From contig CAVVYJ010000005.1 of the NCBI GenBank assembly GCA_963752495.1, positions 1 to 64,000 of the forward strand: DNA of 64,000 nucleotides, written 5' to 3'. The notes below the pieces were generated by a model that saw only the letters and a list, made by a program, of their open reading frames with translations, had not been told where the DNA came from and made no database searches. This DNA comes from CAVVYJ01 sp963752495 (lineage in GTDB: Bacteria > Pseudomonadota > Gammaproteobacteria > Burkholderiales > Methylophilaceae). Positions 37,795 to 46,869 of the stretch are shown piece after piece; positions within the stretch are counted from its first letter, which is position 1; every line of letters begins with the position of its first letter. A program made the position numbers and the translations under genes.

Positions 37795-38188
37795 TTATTT
37801 ATCTTTCCATAGCTTCTGCATCTCAATAAACATAAAGGATGCAGTCCATGTGATTAAAACCAGCCCCGTTAAAGCCTCGAGACCAGCTAAAAATCTAAGA
37901 TTTCCCAATGGTTCAATATCACCGAAACCCTAACGATGTGTAGGTTACAAAAGAGAAATAAACGCAATCAAGCAGACTGTTATCGAAAGCGCCTTGTAGA
38001 GCGCCAAACTTATTTGAGTGCACCATAAAATAATAACCAAAAGCAAAAATCCACATTTCAATCACATGTGCGACCAATGTGCCGAAAACACCTACCAACA
38101 CTCTCAGTCGAGGCGGGATGGGGAGCTTTGGAATAATAATAGAAAGCTGATTCAGCGCTTCGTAATGAATCAGCACAGCCAGCAGCAA
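37795..38188 (-). CDS. two-helix potassium-channel-like protein, one frameshift
   Basis: About 131 residues after removing one base near 37924. Hydrophobic helices at the N-terminus and around VLVGVFGTLVAHVIEMWIFA, a pore helix and filter reading SFVTYTSLGFGD (TxGFGD-type K+ selectivity filter) across the break, then a last helix (LEALTGLVLITWTASFMFIE). Ion_trans_2 family. No ATG is available: the best start is TTG at 38188, with a stop a few codons upstream, so the true N-terminus may be lost to another indel. Confidence 0.78.
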
Positions 38189-38406
38189 TAAGTATGCTAT
38201 TGAGTATTATGGTAAGTATCATTTATGGGCGACCATTATCAATCTATTAATCATACCCTTTACCTGAAACATTCCAAGCTTGCGAAAAATTAATTTGTAA
38301 CTTGGGATAATTTAAGCATCTTAATTACGGGTGCTTTAGGTCTCTATTCTTGGTATTGAATGTAGCGCAAATAAATTATTCTAGCGAGATTCTAGGAGAA
38401 TTCTGG

Positions 38407-39237
38407 ATGGCTACTGAGCTAGACAACGTATCATCATGGATTGAACGCTTAAGCAAAAATCCCGTTCCCGTGCTTAAACACACCGCACGAGAACTTGCGC
38501 GCCTAAAAGAAGACGAAAGCAAACTTAGCGCACGCGCAATCGCCTCGATTGTATTAAACGACCCGTTCATGGTGCTAAGAGTACTCAGCTACGCAAAACA
38601 ACATCAGGGCAAAAATCAACTTCAAGATTTAATTCAAGTGGAACAAGCCATCTTGATGATGGGCACAGAAGCGTTTTACCGCAACTTGCCTCTATCCTTA
38701 TTAGTTGAAGATGTTTTAAAAACCAACCTGCCTGCACTCACACAACTGCTCAGGCTGATTAAAAGAGCGCATCGCGCAGCCTATTACGCTTCAGACTGGG
38801 CCGCGATACATAAGGATTTCCATTCAGAAGAAGTGCGCGTTGCAGCGCTTTTATACGATTTGGCAGAAATGCTGCTTTGGTGCTTTGCGCCTGAGAAGAT
38901 GAATGAGGTTTATGCCACACTACAAACTGATAAAACACTTCGTACCAAAGCGATACAAGAAAAAGTGTTAGGTTTCAAATTAATTGATCTGCAAAAAGAA
39001 CTGGCTGAAATCTTCCACTTACCACCGCTACTTTCTGATTTAATGGAAAATGGGGGCGAACGCAGTCACCGTGCTAAAAATGTCGTTCTTGCAGTAAATC
39101 TTGCTAGGCATTCTGCAAATGGCTGGGATAATGCGGCACTACCGGATGATTACAAGGAAATCGCGGAATTTTTGCACGTAGATGTTGAGAGAGTAAAGTT
39201 TATAATCGGCGCACCCAGTGAAGAAGCTTCCGAATAG
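38407..39237 (+). CDS. HDOD-domain protein
   Basis: 276 residues from ATG 38407, preceded by AGGAG. The HDOD domain (about 20-215) contains PVLKHTARELARLKEDESKL, SIVLNDPFMVLRVLSYA and VAALLYDLAEMLLWCFAPEK. The catalytic HD pair of true phosphohydrolases is degenerate, as in HDOD proteins, which act in signalling and are often linked to c-di-GMP or chemotaxis. It is convergent with prfB. Its partner is unknown. Confidence 0.88.
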   Translation: MATELDNVSSWIERLSKNPVPVLKHTARELARLKEDESKLSARAIASIVLNDPFMVLRVLSYAKQHQGKNQLQDLIQVEQAILMMGTEAFYRNLPLSLLVEDVLKTNLPALTQLLRLIKRAHRAAYYASDWAAIHKDFHSEEVRVAALLYDLAEMLLWCFAPEKMNEVYATLQTDKTLRTKAIQEKVLGFKLIDLQKELAEIFHLPPLLSDLMENGGERSHRAKNVVLAVNLARHSANGWDNAALPDDYKEIAEFLHVDVERVKFIIGAPSEEASE

Positions 39238-39240
39238 AAA

Positions 39241-40346
39241 TTAAACGCCCTGCTTTAAACTTTCCATGATAAATGGGTCAAGATCACCATCCAGCACGCC
39301 TTGCGTGTTTCCAATTTCGACATTAGTGCGCAAGTCTTTAATACGGCCTTGGTCGAGCACATAACTGCGAATCTGGTGCCCCCAGCCGATATCCGTTTTA
39401 GCGTCTTCCAACGCTTGTTTCTCGGCGTTGCGTTTATTTAACTCCAAATTATACAGCGCGCCTTTTAGCATGTTCATGGCTTCTTCGCGGTTGCGGTGCT
39501 GGCTCCTATCATTTTGGCACTGCACCACGGTATTGGTCGGCAAATGCGTAATGCGCACGGCAGAATCGGTCTTGTTAATGTGCTGGCCACCCGCGCCCGA
39601 AGCGCGATAGGTATCGATGCGTAAATCGGCTGGGTTGATATCAATTTCAATCGAATCATCGACTTCAGGGAAAATTTGCACGCTGGCAAAACTGGTGTGA
39701 CGTTTAGCATTGCTGTCGAATGGAGATTTCCGCACCAAACGATGCACGCCATTTTCAGTGCGCAATGTACCATAGGCGTAATCGCCAGAAACCTTCACTG
39801 ACGCGCCTTTGATGCCCGCCACATCACCGTCTGACTCTTCCAGCACTTCCACCTTAAAACCTTTGCGCTCGCAATAGCGCAGGTACATGCGGAGCAGCAT
39901 GCCCGCCCAATCTTGCGCTTCTGTGCCACCGCTACCCGATTGAAACTCGATAAAGCAATTGGCAGAATCCAGTTCACCCGAAAACATGCGCTTAAATTCC
40001 ATGTCTTCAATTTGCTTTTCCAGCAGCTTGGTATCCGCATCCACGCTCAATAGCGTGTCATCGTCGTTTTCTTCGCGCGCCATATCAAACAGCTCACGGG
40101 CATCTTTTAAGCCATTTTCTAGGTTTTGCAGATTGTGTACGACGAGCTCAAGACTACGTTTTTCTTTGCCGAGCTTTTGCGCGTTTTCGGCGTTATCCCA
40201 CACTTTTGGATCTTCTAATAACCCATTCACTTCTTCTAGCTTTTGCGCCTTATTTTCGAAGTCAAAGATACCCCCGAAGGCGCATGGTTGCGGTCGGCGA
40301 GGTCATCAATGCGATTAGAAATTTGGTTGAGTTGTTCGGCTTCCAT
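39241..40346 (-). CDS. prfB: peptide chain release factor 2 with programmed frameshift
   Basis: Recognises UGA and UAA stop codons. The long second frame (DFENKAQKLEEVNGLLEDPK onward) has the GGQ loop in RASGAGGQHINKTDSAVRIT and the SPF-type anticodon motif in VRKSPFDSNAKRHTSFASVQ. The first frame starts at ATG 40346 (MEAEQLNQISNRIDDLADR). As written it is one base out of register before the recoding site: an extra base near 40288 (CGCAACC for CGCACC). Corrected, it reads RTMRLRGYL followed by in-frame UGA, then +1 into DFENK, the classic autoregulation. Confidence 0.95.
40261..40276 (-). promoter_or_regulatory. RF2 programmed +1 frameshift site
   Basis: On the minus strand: CGGGGGTATCTTTGAC. 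It contains the Shine-Dalgarno-like GGGGG, three bases, then CTT TGA C. Low RF2 lets the CTT-bound tRNA slip to TTT, so the ribosome continues. This is the conserved prfB recoding element. Confidence 0.93.
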
Positions 40347-40396
40347 GGCTACTACTTAAATTCAAAAGCGAGATTATACCGCAATCGCTAGCACTT

Positions 40397-40873
40397 TTAG
40401 GTAAGCGTACCAATGCGATCTAATGCGTTTTGAAAAGCCGCTTTGTCGGCTTGCAAGGTGCTGATAGGCAATGCCAAAAACGCTTCAATACGCTTACGTA
40501 AAACTTGATAGGCGTGCTCAAAGCTCGCGTTGATTTCGGCGTCAGTTCCAGTTGCTTTGGCGGGGTCTTCCACGCCCCAATGCGCACGTATGACATTACC
40601 CAAATATGCGGGGCAAGTTTCGCCAGCAGCGTTACCACACACAGTAATCACCACATCAGGCACGCTGGGCAAATTATCCCAAGATTTGCTGTAATAACCC
40701 TCCGTAGCAATGCCTTTGCTTTTTAAAAGCGCAACTGAACGCGGGTGCACCTCGCCAGTTGGTTTGCTACCGGCACTCATAGCGTGCATGCCTTTGGGTG
40801 CCAAATGATTAAAGGTAGCTTCTGCCAAAATGGAACGGCAAGAGTTACCCGTACATAAAAATAGAATGTTCAT
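40397..40873 (-). CDS. arsC: arsenate reductase, thioredoxin-coupled type
   Basis: 158 residues, low-molecular-weight phosphatase fold. The active loop is LCTGNSCRS near the N-terminus, with further Cys in VCGNAAGETCPAYLG for the disulfide relay, and the AHWGVEDPAKATG region. It reduces arsenate to arsenite for export by the next gene upstream. It is the last gene of the ars operon, 16 bases after acr3. Confidence 0.95.
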   Translation of the reverse strand: MNILFLCTGNSCRSILAEATFNHLAPKGMHAMSAGSKPTGEVHPRSVALLKSKGIATEGYYSKSWDNLPSVPDVVITVCGNAAGETCPAYLGNVIRAHWGVEDPAKATGTDAEINASFEHAYQVLRKRIEAFLALPISTLQADKAAFQNALDRIGTLT

Positions 40874-40888
40874 GATGTTAACTTTACT

Positions 40889-41962
40889 CTAATTAAGTTC
40901 GTACCAAGCTTTGCTGCGATTTACAATCGCCACTATCGATAACATTACAGGCACTTCGATCAGCACGCCAACAACCGTTGCTAATGCTGCGCCTGAGTTA
41001 AATCCAAACAACGCAATCGCAGTAGCGACGGCAAGCTCAAAAAAGTTAGATGCGCCAATTAATGCAGATGGGCCTGCTACGCAGTGTGCGACTTTAAATT
41101 TTTTATTTAGCCAATACGCAAGCAGTGAATTGAAATACACTTGAATCAAAATAGGCACCGCAAGTAAAGCAATAATAAAAGGTTGACTTAAAATTTGCTC
41201 ACCTTGAAAGGCGAACAGCAAAATCAGCGTGATTAACAAAGCGCTTAATGACAGTGGCTGTATTGTCTTGAGTGCTGAATTAAACGCATCCGTGTTGCCC
41301 TTGCGCAATAAATACTTTCTTAATACTTGACTGATTACCACCGGCACCACAATAAACAACACGACCGAAATGAACAGCGTGTTCCACGGTACCACAATGC
41401 TAGATAAGCCGAGCAATAATGCCACTATTGGCGCAAAAGCAAAAAGCATAATCACATCGTTGATAGCCACTTGTGAAAGTGTAAATTTAGGCTCTCCGTT
41501 GCATAAGCTACTCCAAACGAATACCATCGCCGTGCATGGCGCAGCTGCTAGTAAAATCAGCCCTGCAATATAACTATCTATTTGATTTGCAGGTAACATA
41601 TCTGCGAACAAATGGCGAATGAATATCCAAGCCAGCAAAGCCATTGAGAAAGGCTTAACCAGCCAGTTAATAAATAATGTTACGCCTATGCCTTTAGCAT
41701 GCTTAAAAACCTCACCCATTGCTGTAAAGTCAATTTTTAACAACATGGGAATAATCATTAGCCAAATCAAAACAGCAACCACCAAATTAACTTCAGCAAG
41801 TTTGATAGAAGCAACAGCTTGAAACAGGGCAGGCGCCAATTTGCCTAGCGCTATGCCAGTTACAACACATGCCAATACCCACCAAGTGAGATTGCGCTCA
41901 AAACTGCTGATTATGGGCTGAGTATTTTCTTGCGCTTCAACTGCAGTTTGATTTGTTGTCAT
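40889..41962 (-). CDS. acr3: arsenite efflux carrier Acr3
   Basis: 357 residues with about ten membrane helices. Conserved Acr3 features are the Cys in AAPCTAMVFVWSSLCNGEP and the C-terminal GASNFFELAVATAIALFG with the essential Glu. It exports arsenite in exchange for protons. Its start overlaps the end of the upstream arsI-like gene by 26 bases. Confidence 0.96.
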   Translation of the reverse strand: MTTNQTAVEAQENTQPIISSFERNLTWWVLACVVTGIALGKLAPALFQAVASIKLAEVNLVVAVLIWLMIIPMLLKIDFTAMGEVFKHAKGIGVTLFINWLVKPFSMALLAWIFIRHLFADMLPANQIDSYIAGLILLAAAPCTAMVFVWSSLCNGEPKFTLSQVAINDVIMLFAFAPIVALLLGLSSIVVPWNTLFISVVLFIVVPVVISQVLRKYLLRKGNTDAFNSALKTIQPLSLSALLITLILLFAFQGEQILSQPFIIALLAVPILIQVYFNSLLAYWLNKKFKVAHCVAGPSALIGASNFFELAVATAIALFGFNSGAALATVVGVLIEVPVMLSIVAIVNRSKAWYELN

Positions 41963-42425
41963 GTTCTGATTTCTCTTTACGACTTATAAAATTAACCCCT
42001 TGCGCAACGGGTGCACAACAAGCGGATTCTGCAACATTACTATCAGCTGCGTTGTTAAATGTAGGCGCACTTTCCAGCGTGCGATAGGTTTCCCATGCAA
42101 TACCAGATGGGTCTTGCACCCAGTGCTTATCTGATTTTGCATAACAGCAGGTTGTACCTTGCTGCGTCAACATGTCCATATCTGCGGTTTCTAATCTGGC
42201 TTTAATCTCAGCAAGCTCACCTTCATTTTCAACCTGAATGCCAATATGGTCTAGCCCTGCTTTTGCGCCACGCTGGCTAATGGCAAAATTCACCAACGGG
42301 TCATCTAACATCCATTTGGCATAATCTGGCTTCTCTACAGTGGGAGAACTCCCAAATAAGGTGTTGTAGAAATGAATGCTTTTTGCTAAATCATCAACGG
42401 CAACATGTAAGTGCATGCGTTTCAT
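41937..42425 (-). CDS. arsI: ArsI/CadI-family vicinal-oxygen-chelate protein
   Basis: 162 residues. The VOC metal residues are in MHLHVAVDDLAKSIHFY, AGLDHIGIQVENEGEL and IAWETY. The vicinal Cys pair in TTCCYAKSDKHW matches ArsI C-As lyases, which cleave methylarsenite to arsenite. CadI-type relatives in ars operons share the same fold and Cys pair, so the lyase activity is probable but not proven. A second Cys pair (ESACCAPV) sits in the tail. It lies between arsR and acr3 with overlaps on both sides. Confidence 0.87.
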   Translation of the reverse strand: MKRMHLHVAVDDLAKSIHFYNTLFGSSPTVEKPDYAKWMLDDPLVNFAISQRGAKAGLDHIGIQVENEGELAEIKARLETADMDMLTQQGTTCCYAKSDKHWVQDPSGIAWETYRTLESAPTFNNAADSNVAESACCAPVAQGVNFISRKEKSEHDNKSNCS

Positions 42426-42763
42426 GATGTGGTCTCCTTTTCTATTGTTTCACAAGTGCTTACGGTGCAGCATGTTTGCTCACCCGCGCAACAATTTTCG
42501 GTTAAATAGGCTAATAAATGATTCATAGCCTCATAGTTTGCGGAGTAATAAATAAATCGACTCTCCTGACGCGCATTTACGAGCCCAGCATGACTCAGCT
42601 CTTTTAAGTGAAATGAAAGCGTGCTATTTGGAATGCCCAAACGCTCACCAATAACCCCTGCTGACATACCGCCAGCGCCAGCCTGCACTAACGCTCTAAA
42701 AATATCCAATCGCGCTTCTTGCGCAATTGATGCAAGTATTGTGACTGCTGATTTATTGTCCAT
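42422..42763 (-). CDS. arsR: arsenite-responsive repressor ArsR
   Basis: 113 residues, winged helix of the ArsR/SmtB family (RLDIFRALVQAGAGGMSAG; GIPNSTLSFHLKELSHAGLV). There is no CxC in helix 3. Instead, Cys residues cluster at the C-terminus (ENCCAGEQTCC), the As(III) site seen in Acidithiobacillus-type ArsR. It is the first gene of the ars operon and autoregulates from the palindrome just before its start. Confidence 0.94.
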   Translation of the reverse strand: MDNKSAVTILASIAQEARLDIFRALVQAGAGGMSAGVIGERLGIPNSTLSFHLKELSHAGLVNARQESRFIYYSANYEAMNHLLAYLTENCCAGEQTCCTVSTCETIEKETTS

Positions 42764-42766
42764 TTG

Positions 42767-42788
42767 TCTATATTTCCATAAATATAGA
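42767..42788. promoter_or_regulatory. ars operator
   Basis: Perfect 9-bp inverted repeat TCTATATTT / AAATATAGA with a 4-base centre, starting four bases before the arsR start codon. AT-rich palindromes of this type are ArsR/SmtB operators. Confidence 0.75.
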
Positions 42789-42834
42789 AATACTGCAAGA
42801 GAATCTTAGGTTATGGAACAAATATTACGAATTT

Positions 42835-42852
42835 ATTACAGATTTATGACAA
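42835..42852 (-). promoter_or_regulatory. Pho box facing the ars operon
   Basis: On the minus strand: TTGTCAT AAAT CTGTAAT, the 7-4-7 PhoB layout, oriented toward arsR and 72 bases before its start, upstream of the ArsR operator. It does not face the DUF47-pit pair on the other side. Confidence 0.65.
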
Positions 42853-42932
42853 AATTCCCTCGCAGAATTGGCGATAGAAAGTTAAACTAGCAACCAGAGA
42901 TTAGTTTGATAAAAAAATAGAAAATTAGGGAG

Positions 42933-43595
42933 ATGAGCATGGCCAATGGTGCATTTAATCGGTTAATGGCGGCAATTACACCGCGCAGTGACAATTACTT
43001 TGTGTTGTTTAACAATTTAGCCGACTGTGCAGTAAGGGCCTCAAAAGTGCTCGCCATGATGACTGCAGTGAGTGAGGCAGATAAATTTGAAGAGCACTTT
43101 GAAGTGATTAGAAAAATCGAATCTGAAGCAGACGGTTATACCAAAGAAATTCTTTTATCTCTGCACAAAACTTACATCACCCCTTTTGACCGCCGTGAAA
43201 TCCGCGAACTCGCGATGGCGCTAGATGACATTATCGATTACATGGAAGATATTCCACAAAGCGCAAAAATTTACGGCCATACCAAATTTACGCCTGAGAT
43301 GGTGGCGCTTGCACAAATTTTATTACGTGCATCTGAAAAAGTGCGCGATACCGTGCATATGCTATCAGATATGAAAAATGCTGAGAAGATTTTGCGCACC
43401 TGCGAAGAAATTAATACCATTGAAGGCGAAGGCGACCATGTGATGCGCGCTGGAATGCAGCGCTTATTTTTGGAAGAGTCCGACGCGCGTACCATCATTC
43501 GCTCAAAAGAACTCTATGATTTGTTTGAAGAATCCATTGATAGCTGCCAAGACGTAGGTGACGTGATTCATGGTGTTGTGCTAGAGCGCATCTAA
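42933..43595 (+). CDS. DUF47/PhoU-like partner of Pit
   Basis: 220 residues, all-helical PhoU-like fold (TIGR00153/DUF47): FEVIRKIESEADGYTKEILL and FDRREIRELAMALDDIIDY, with acidic metal-binding helices. It is found next to pit genes in many bacteria and is thought to regulate low-affinity phosphate import. A GGGAG site precedes the ATG; pit follows after 10 bases. Confidence 0.92.
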   Translation: MSMANGAFNRLMAAITPRSDNYFVLFNNLADCAVRASKVLAMMTAVSEADKFEEHFEVIRKIESEADGYTKEILLSLHKTYITPFDRREIRELAMALDDIIDYMEDIPQSAKIYGHTKFTPEMVALAQILLRASEKVRDTVHMLSDMKNAEKILRTCEEINTIEGEGDHVMRAGMQRLFLEESDARTIIRSKELYDLFEESIDSCQDVGDVIHGVVLERI

Positions 43596-43605
43596 GGCGG
43601 CGATT

Positions 43606-44613
43606 ATGATAGATCACGCCATTTTAATTATGGGGCTGCTTGTTGTTGTTGCCCTGCTATTTGACTTTATGAACGGCTTTCATGATGCAGCCAACTCAAT
43701 TGCGCTCATGGTTTCCACTCGTCTACTCACACCACAAGCTGCAGTGGTTTGGGCTGCATTTTTTAACTTTATCGCATTTCTATTTTTTGGCCTGCATGTT
43801 GCAGATACTGTCGGCAAGGGAATTATCGACCCGCACATTGTAAATAATGCTGTGATATTTGGCGCGCTAGGCGGTGCAATTAGTTGGAACATCATCACTT
43901 GGTGGTTTGGCATTCCGTCATCCTCCTCGCACGCATTGATAGGCGGCTTACTTGGTGCAGGCATTGCAGAAGCTGGCTTAAAAGGCGTAATTGTAGGCAC
44001 CAAACTTATCACCACCGGCTTTGCCATTATTCTATCGCCTCTGTTTGGCATGTTACTCGCACTTGCTTTGTCGGTGATTGTGTTGTGGCTATTCGAAAAA
44101 ACTGCGCCTTATAAAACTGAGAGCCGTTTTAACAAGCTGCAGTTTATTTCATCTTCATTATTTAGCTTGGGGCACGGCGCAAATGATGCTCAAAAAACCA
44201 TGGGGATTATTACCGTGCTGCTGTTTGCCAACGGTTACTTACAAGGCGATTTTCACGTGCCAACCTGGGTTGTGCTTTCTTGCCAAGTCGCCATGGGCTT
44301 AGGCACCTTGTTTGGTGGCTGGCGCATTGTGCGCACCATGGGCATGGGCATTACACGCATCAGGCCTTCGGGCGGTTTTTGTGCACAGACATCCGGTTCT
44401 ATCGCGCTATTCTTAGCCACCAGCTTAGGTATTCCGGTTTCTACCACGCACACCATTACCGGCGCGATTGTGGGCGTTGGCATGGCACGCCGCATGTCGG
44501 CCGTGCGCTGGGGCTTGGCTGGACGGATTGTGTGGGCATGGGTACTTACTATTCCATGTGCCGGCTTAATGGCGGCTCTATTTTGGAGATTGGGAAAATC
44601 CTTTATGTTTTAA
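43606..44613 (+). CDS. pit: low-affinity inorganic phosphate transporter
   Basis: 335 residues with about ten membrane helices. The duplicated PHO4 signature is GFHDAANSIALMVSTR in the first half and GHGANDAQKTMGIITVLLFA in the second. It imports metal-phosphate with protons; Pit systems also let arsenate in, which fits the neighbouring ars operon. It ends before a strong terminator. Confidence 0.95.
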   Translation: MIDHAILIMGLLVVVALLFDFMNGFHDAANSIALMVSTRLLTPQAAVVWAAFFNFIAFLFFGLHVADTVGKGIIDPHIVNNAVIFGALGGAISWNIITWWFGIPSSSSHALIGGLLGAGIAEAGLKGVIVGTKLITTGFAIILSPLFGMLLALALSVIVLWLFEKTAPYKTESRFNKLQFISSSLFSLGHGANDAQKTMGIITVLLFANGYLQGDFHVPTWVVLSCQVAMGLGTLFGGWRIVRTMGMGITRIRPSGGFCAQTSGSIALFLATSLGIPVSTTHTITGAIVGVGMARRMSAVRWGLAGRIVWAWVLTIPCAGLMAALFWRLGKSFMF

Positions 44614-44628
44614 TTCTTAAGGTATTTT

Positions 44629-44658
44629 AAAAAGGGTCTGTTCGCAGACCCTTTTTTT
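44629..44658 (+). terminator. rho-independent terminator after pit
   Basis: AAAAAGGGTCTG, loop TTCG, CAGACCC, then seven T. It is a very strong terminator that separates pit from the Pho-controlled pst operon. Confidence 0.93.
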
Positions 44659-44687
44659 ATTTTTAGCTCAATTGGCAATTGTGAAAT

Positions 44688-44722
44688 TTGTCATAAATTT
44701 GTCATATTCAACTCTCTAGTAT
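44688..44722 (+). promoter_or_regulatory. pst promoter with Pho box
   Basis: TTGTCAT AAAT TTGTCAT at 44688-44705, then TAGTAT at 44717-44722, 11 bases after the box. This is the standard spacing at PhoB-activated promoters, where the box replaces the -35. It lies 42 bases before pstS. Confidence 0.88.
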
Positions 44723-44764
44723 TCATCCTAATTAAACAAGTTACGATTAATTAACGGAGAATAT

Positions 44765-45757
44765 ATGAATCAAGCTTTCACCAAATCCTTAAGTATTGCT
44801 GCTTTGGTTGCAGCGACTTTCTCAACCTCTCACGCTATAGCCGCTGATAAAATCATCAAGATTGATGGCTCAAGTACTGTATATCCAATCACTGAAGCAG
44901 TTGCTGAGGAGTTTCAAAAAGAAACAAAAATCAAAGTAACAGTGGGCGAATCTGGCACTGGTGGGGGCTTTAAAAAGTTCTGCCGCGGCGAAACAGATAT
45001 CTCTGACGCATCTCGTCCAATCCTGAAGAAAGAGATGGATGCTTGCAAAGAAGCTGGTATTCAATATATAGAATTACCCGTAGCATACGATGGCTTAACC
45101 GTTGTTGTGAACACAAAAAATGATTGGGTAAAAAGCATTACTGTGGATGAATTGAAGAAAATCTGGAGCTCAGGCTCATCTGTAAAAAAATGGAACCAAG
45201 TTAATCCAGCTTACCCAGATAAACCTTTAGCATTGTTTGGCCCTGGCACCGCATCAGGCACATTCGATTACTTTACCGAGGCTATTAACGGTAAAGCAAA
45301 ATCAAGCCGTAGCGACTATACACCTTCTGAAGATGACAACGTTTTAGTGCAAGGTGTTTCTAGCAACCAAAACGCAATGGGTTATTTTGGCTTAGCTTAT
45401 TATGAAGAAAACAAAGACAAATTGCGTGCGCTGCCTATCGTTGCAAAAGCAGGCGCGCCTGGAGTCTTGCCTTCTGTAGAAACCGTTAAAGATGGGTCAT
45501 ATCAACCACTTTCACGCCCCTTATTTATTTATGTGAATGCAACTTCAGCGGCATTTAAGCCAGAAGTTAAAGCGTTTATTAACTTTTACCTAAAACACGC
45601 ACCCGAGTTGGTAAAAGAAGTGAAATACGTGCCTTTGCCAGACGAGGACTACGTTGCAGTAACCGAGCACTTTAAAGCGCTCAAGGCAGGCACTGGCTTT
45701 GGTGGTGTGCCAGAAGTAGGTATCAAGATTAAAGACTTATTAAGTCGCGTTAAATAA
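44765..45757 (+). CDS. pstS: periplasmic phosphate-binding protein
   Basis: 330 residues. The signal peptide ends near SHAIAADKI. The mature start IIKIDGSSTVYPITEAVAEE and SGTGGGFKKFCRGETDISDASR carry the phosphate ligands of PstS. It captures phosphate for PstCAB. It is separated from pstC by a hairpin that probably raises its dosage. Confidence 0.96.
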   Translation: MNQAFTKSLSIAALVAATFSTSHAIAADKIIKIDGSSTVYPITEAVAEEFQKETKIKVTVGESGTGGGFKKFCRGETDISDASRPILKKEMDACKEAGIQYIELPVAYDGLTVVVNTKNDWVKSITVDELKKIWSSGSSVKKWNQVNPAYPDKPLALFGPGTASGTFDYFTEAINGKAKSSRSDYTPSEDDNVLVQGVSSNQNAMGYFGLAYYEENKDKLRALPIVAKAGAPGVLPSVETVKDGSYQPLSRPLFIYVNATSAAFKPEVKAFINFYLKHAPELVKEVKYVPLPDEDYVAVTEHFKALKAGTGFGGVPEVGIKIKDLLSRVK

Positions 45758-45777
45758 ATAGCTAGTTCTCTTAAATT

Positions 45778-45810
45778 ATGGCAGGGCCACTCTACTCCCT
45801 GCCATTTTTT
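45778..45810 (+). terminator. pstS-pstC intercistronic hairpin/attenuator
   Basis: ATGGCAGGG / CCCTGCCAT, 10-base loop, then TTTTT. It stands inside the pst operon, so it is probably a partial terminator or mRNA stabiliser that yields more PstS than transporter. Confidence 0.8.
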
Positions 45811-45878
45811 ATGAAGCAAGTCTTTCCAACGCTGGTCTTTAGCAAATATTTAGCTAGAATGAAACTTAATTATTTAAA

Positions 45879-46826
45879 ATGAATACTATGGCTCAGGTGC
45901 AACCAAATCAGTTAAATTCAGTGATTAGCCCACGCTTGGCTAAAAACATCCGTAGAAACATTAAAGAACGTATTATTGAATTCATTCTGATGTTGGCTGC
46001 ATTAACAGCAGTCGCAACGACATTTGCGATTGTTGGCATTTTGCTCTACGAGTCACTGGGATTTTTTAAAACGGTTTCAGTCGTTGAGTTTTTTACCGGC
46101 ACAGAATGGGCACCGCTTTTTGAAGATGCCAAATACGGCATCATGCCCTTGGTCGCAGGCACTCTTACCACATCATTTATTGCACTTTGCGTTGCGATAC
46201 CTGTGGGCACGATAGGTGCAATCTACCTTTCTGAATTTGCCTCACATAAAACACGCGAAATTGTTAAACCGATTTTAGAACTTTTGGTGGGCGTGCCCAC
46301 AGTAGTGTTTGGTTATTTTGCTTTGTTCTTTGTAACGCCAATGCTACAAAAAATATTCCCTGAACTTCCGGGTTTTAACATGCTTGGGCCAGGCATTGTG
46401 ATGGGCGTGATGATTGTGCCTTACATCAGCTCTGTAGCAGAAGATGCAATGCGCGCAGTGCCCATGAGCATGCGCGAAGGTTCTTATGCAATGGGCGCGA
46501 CACGCTTTCAAACAGCTATTCGTGTGGTGGCTCCTGCCGCAACTTCTGGCATTATCGCGGCCTATATTTTAGGTATTTCACGTGCCGTGGGTGAAACCAT
46601 GGTGGTCGCAGTAGCCGCAGGGCAGCAACCTACTTTAACCTTCAACCCGATGGAAAGCGCGGCTACAATCACCGCCTATATCGTTCAGGTTGCATTAGGT
46701 GACCTTCCACACGGAAGTATCGGTTATCAAAGTATTTTCGCAGCCGGCTTGGTGCTGATGGCAATGACATTGTTTTTTAATATTCTTGGCCATATTGCTC
46801 GCAAAAAATTTCGCGAACAATATTAA
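45879..46826 (+). CDS. pstC: phosphate ABC transporter permease PstC
   Basis: 315 residues with six membrane helices. The EAA-type loop is EDAMRAVPMSMREGSYAMGA. The helix region ELLVGVPTVVFGYFALFFV is conserved in PstC. It forms the channel with PstA. The 45758-45878 gap holds the hairpin. Confidence 0.95.
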   Translation: MNTMAQVQPNQLNSVISPRLAKNIRRNIKERIIEFILMLAALTAVATTFAIVGILLYESLGFFKTVSVVEFFTGTEWAPLFEDAKYGIMPLVAGTLTTSFIALCVAIPVGTIGAIYLSEFASHKTREIVKPILELLVGVPTVVFGYFALFFVTPMLQKIFPELPGFNMLGPGIVMGVMIVPYISSVAEDAMRAVPMSMREGSYAMGATRFQTAIRVVAPAATSGIIAAYILGISRAVGETMVVAVAAGQQPTLTFNPMESAATITAYIVQVALGDLPHGSIGYQSIFAAGLVLMAMTLFFNILGHIARKKFREQY

Positions 46827-46869
46827 TACATCTGGCATACCAAATTGAACCAAAGGATTGATTTAAGAA

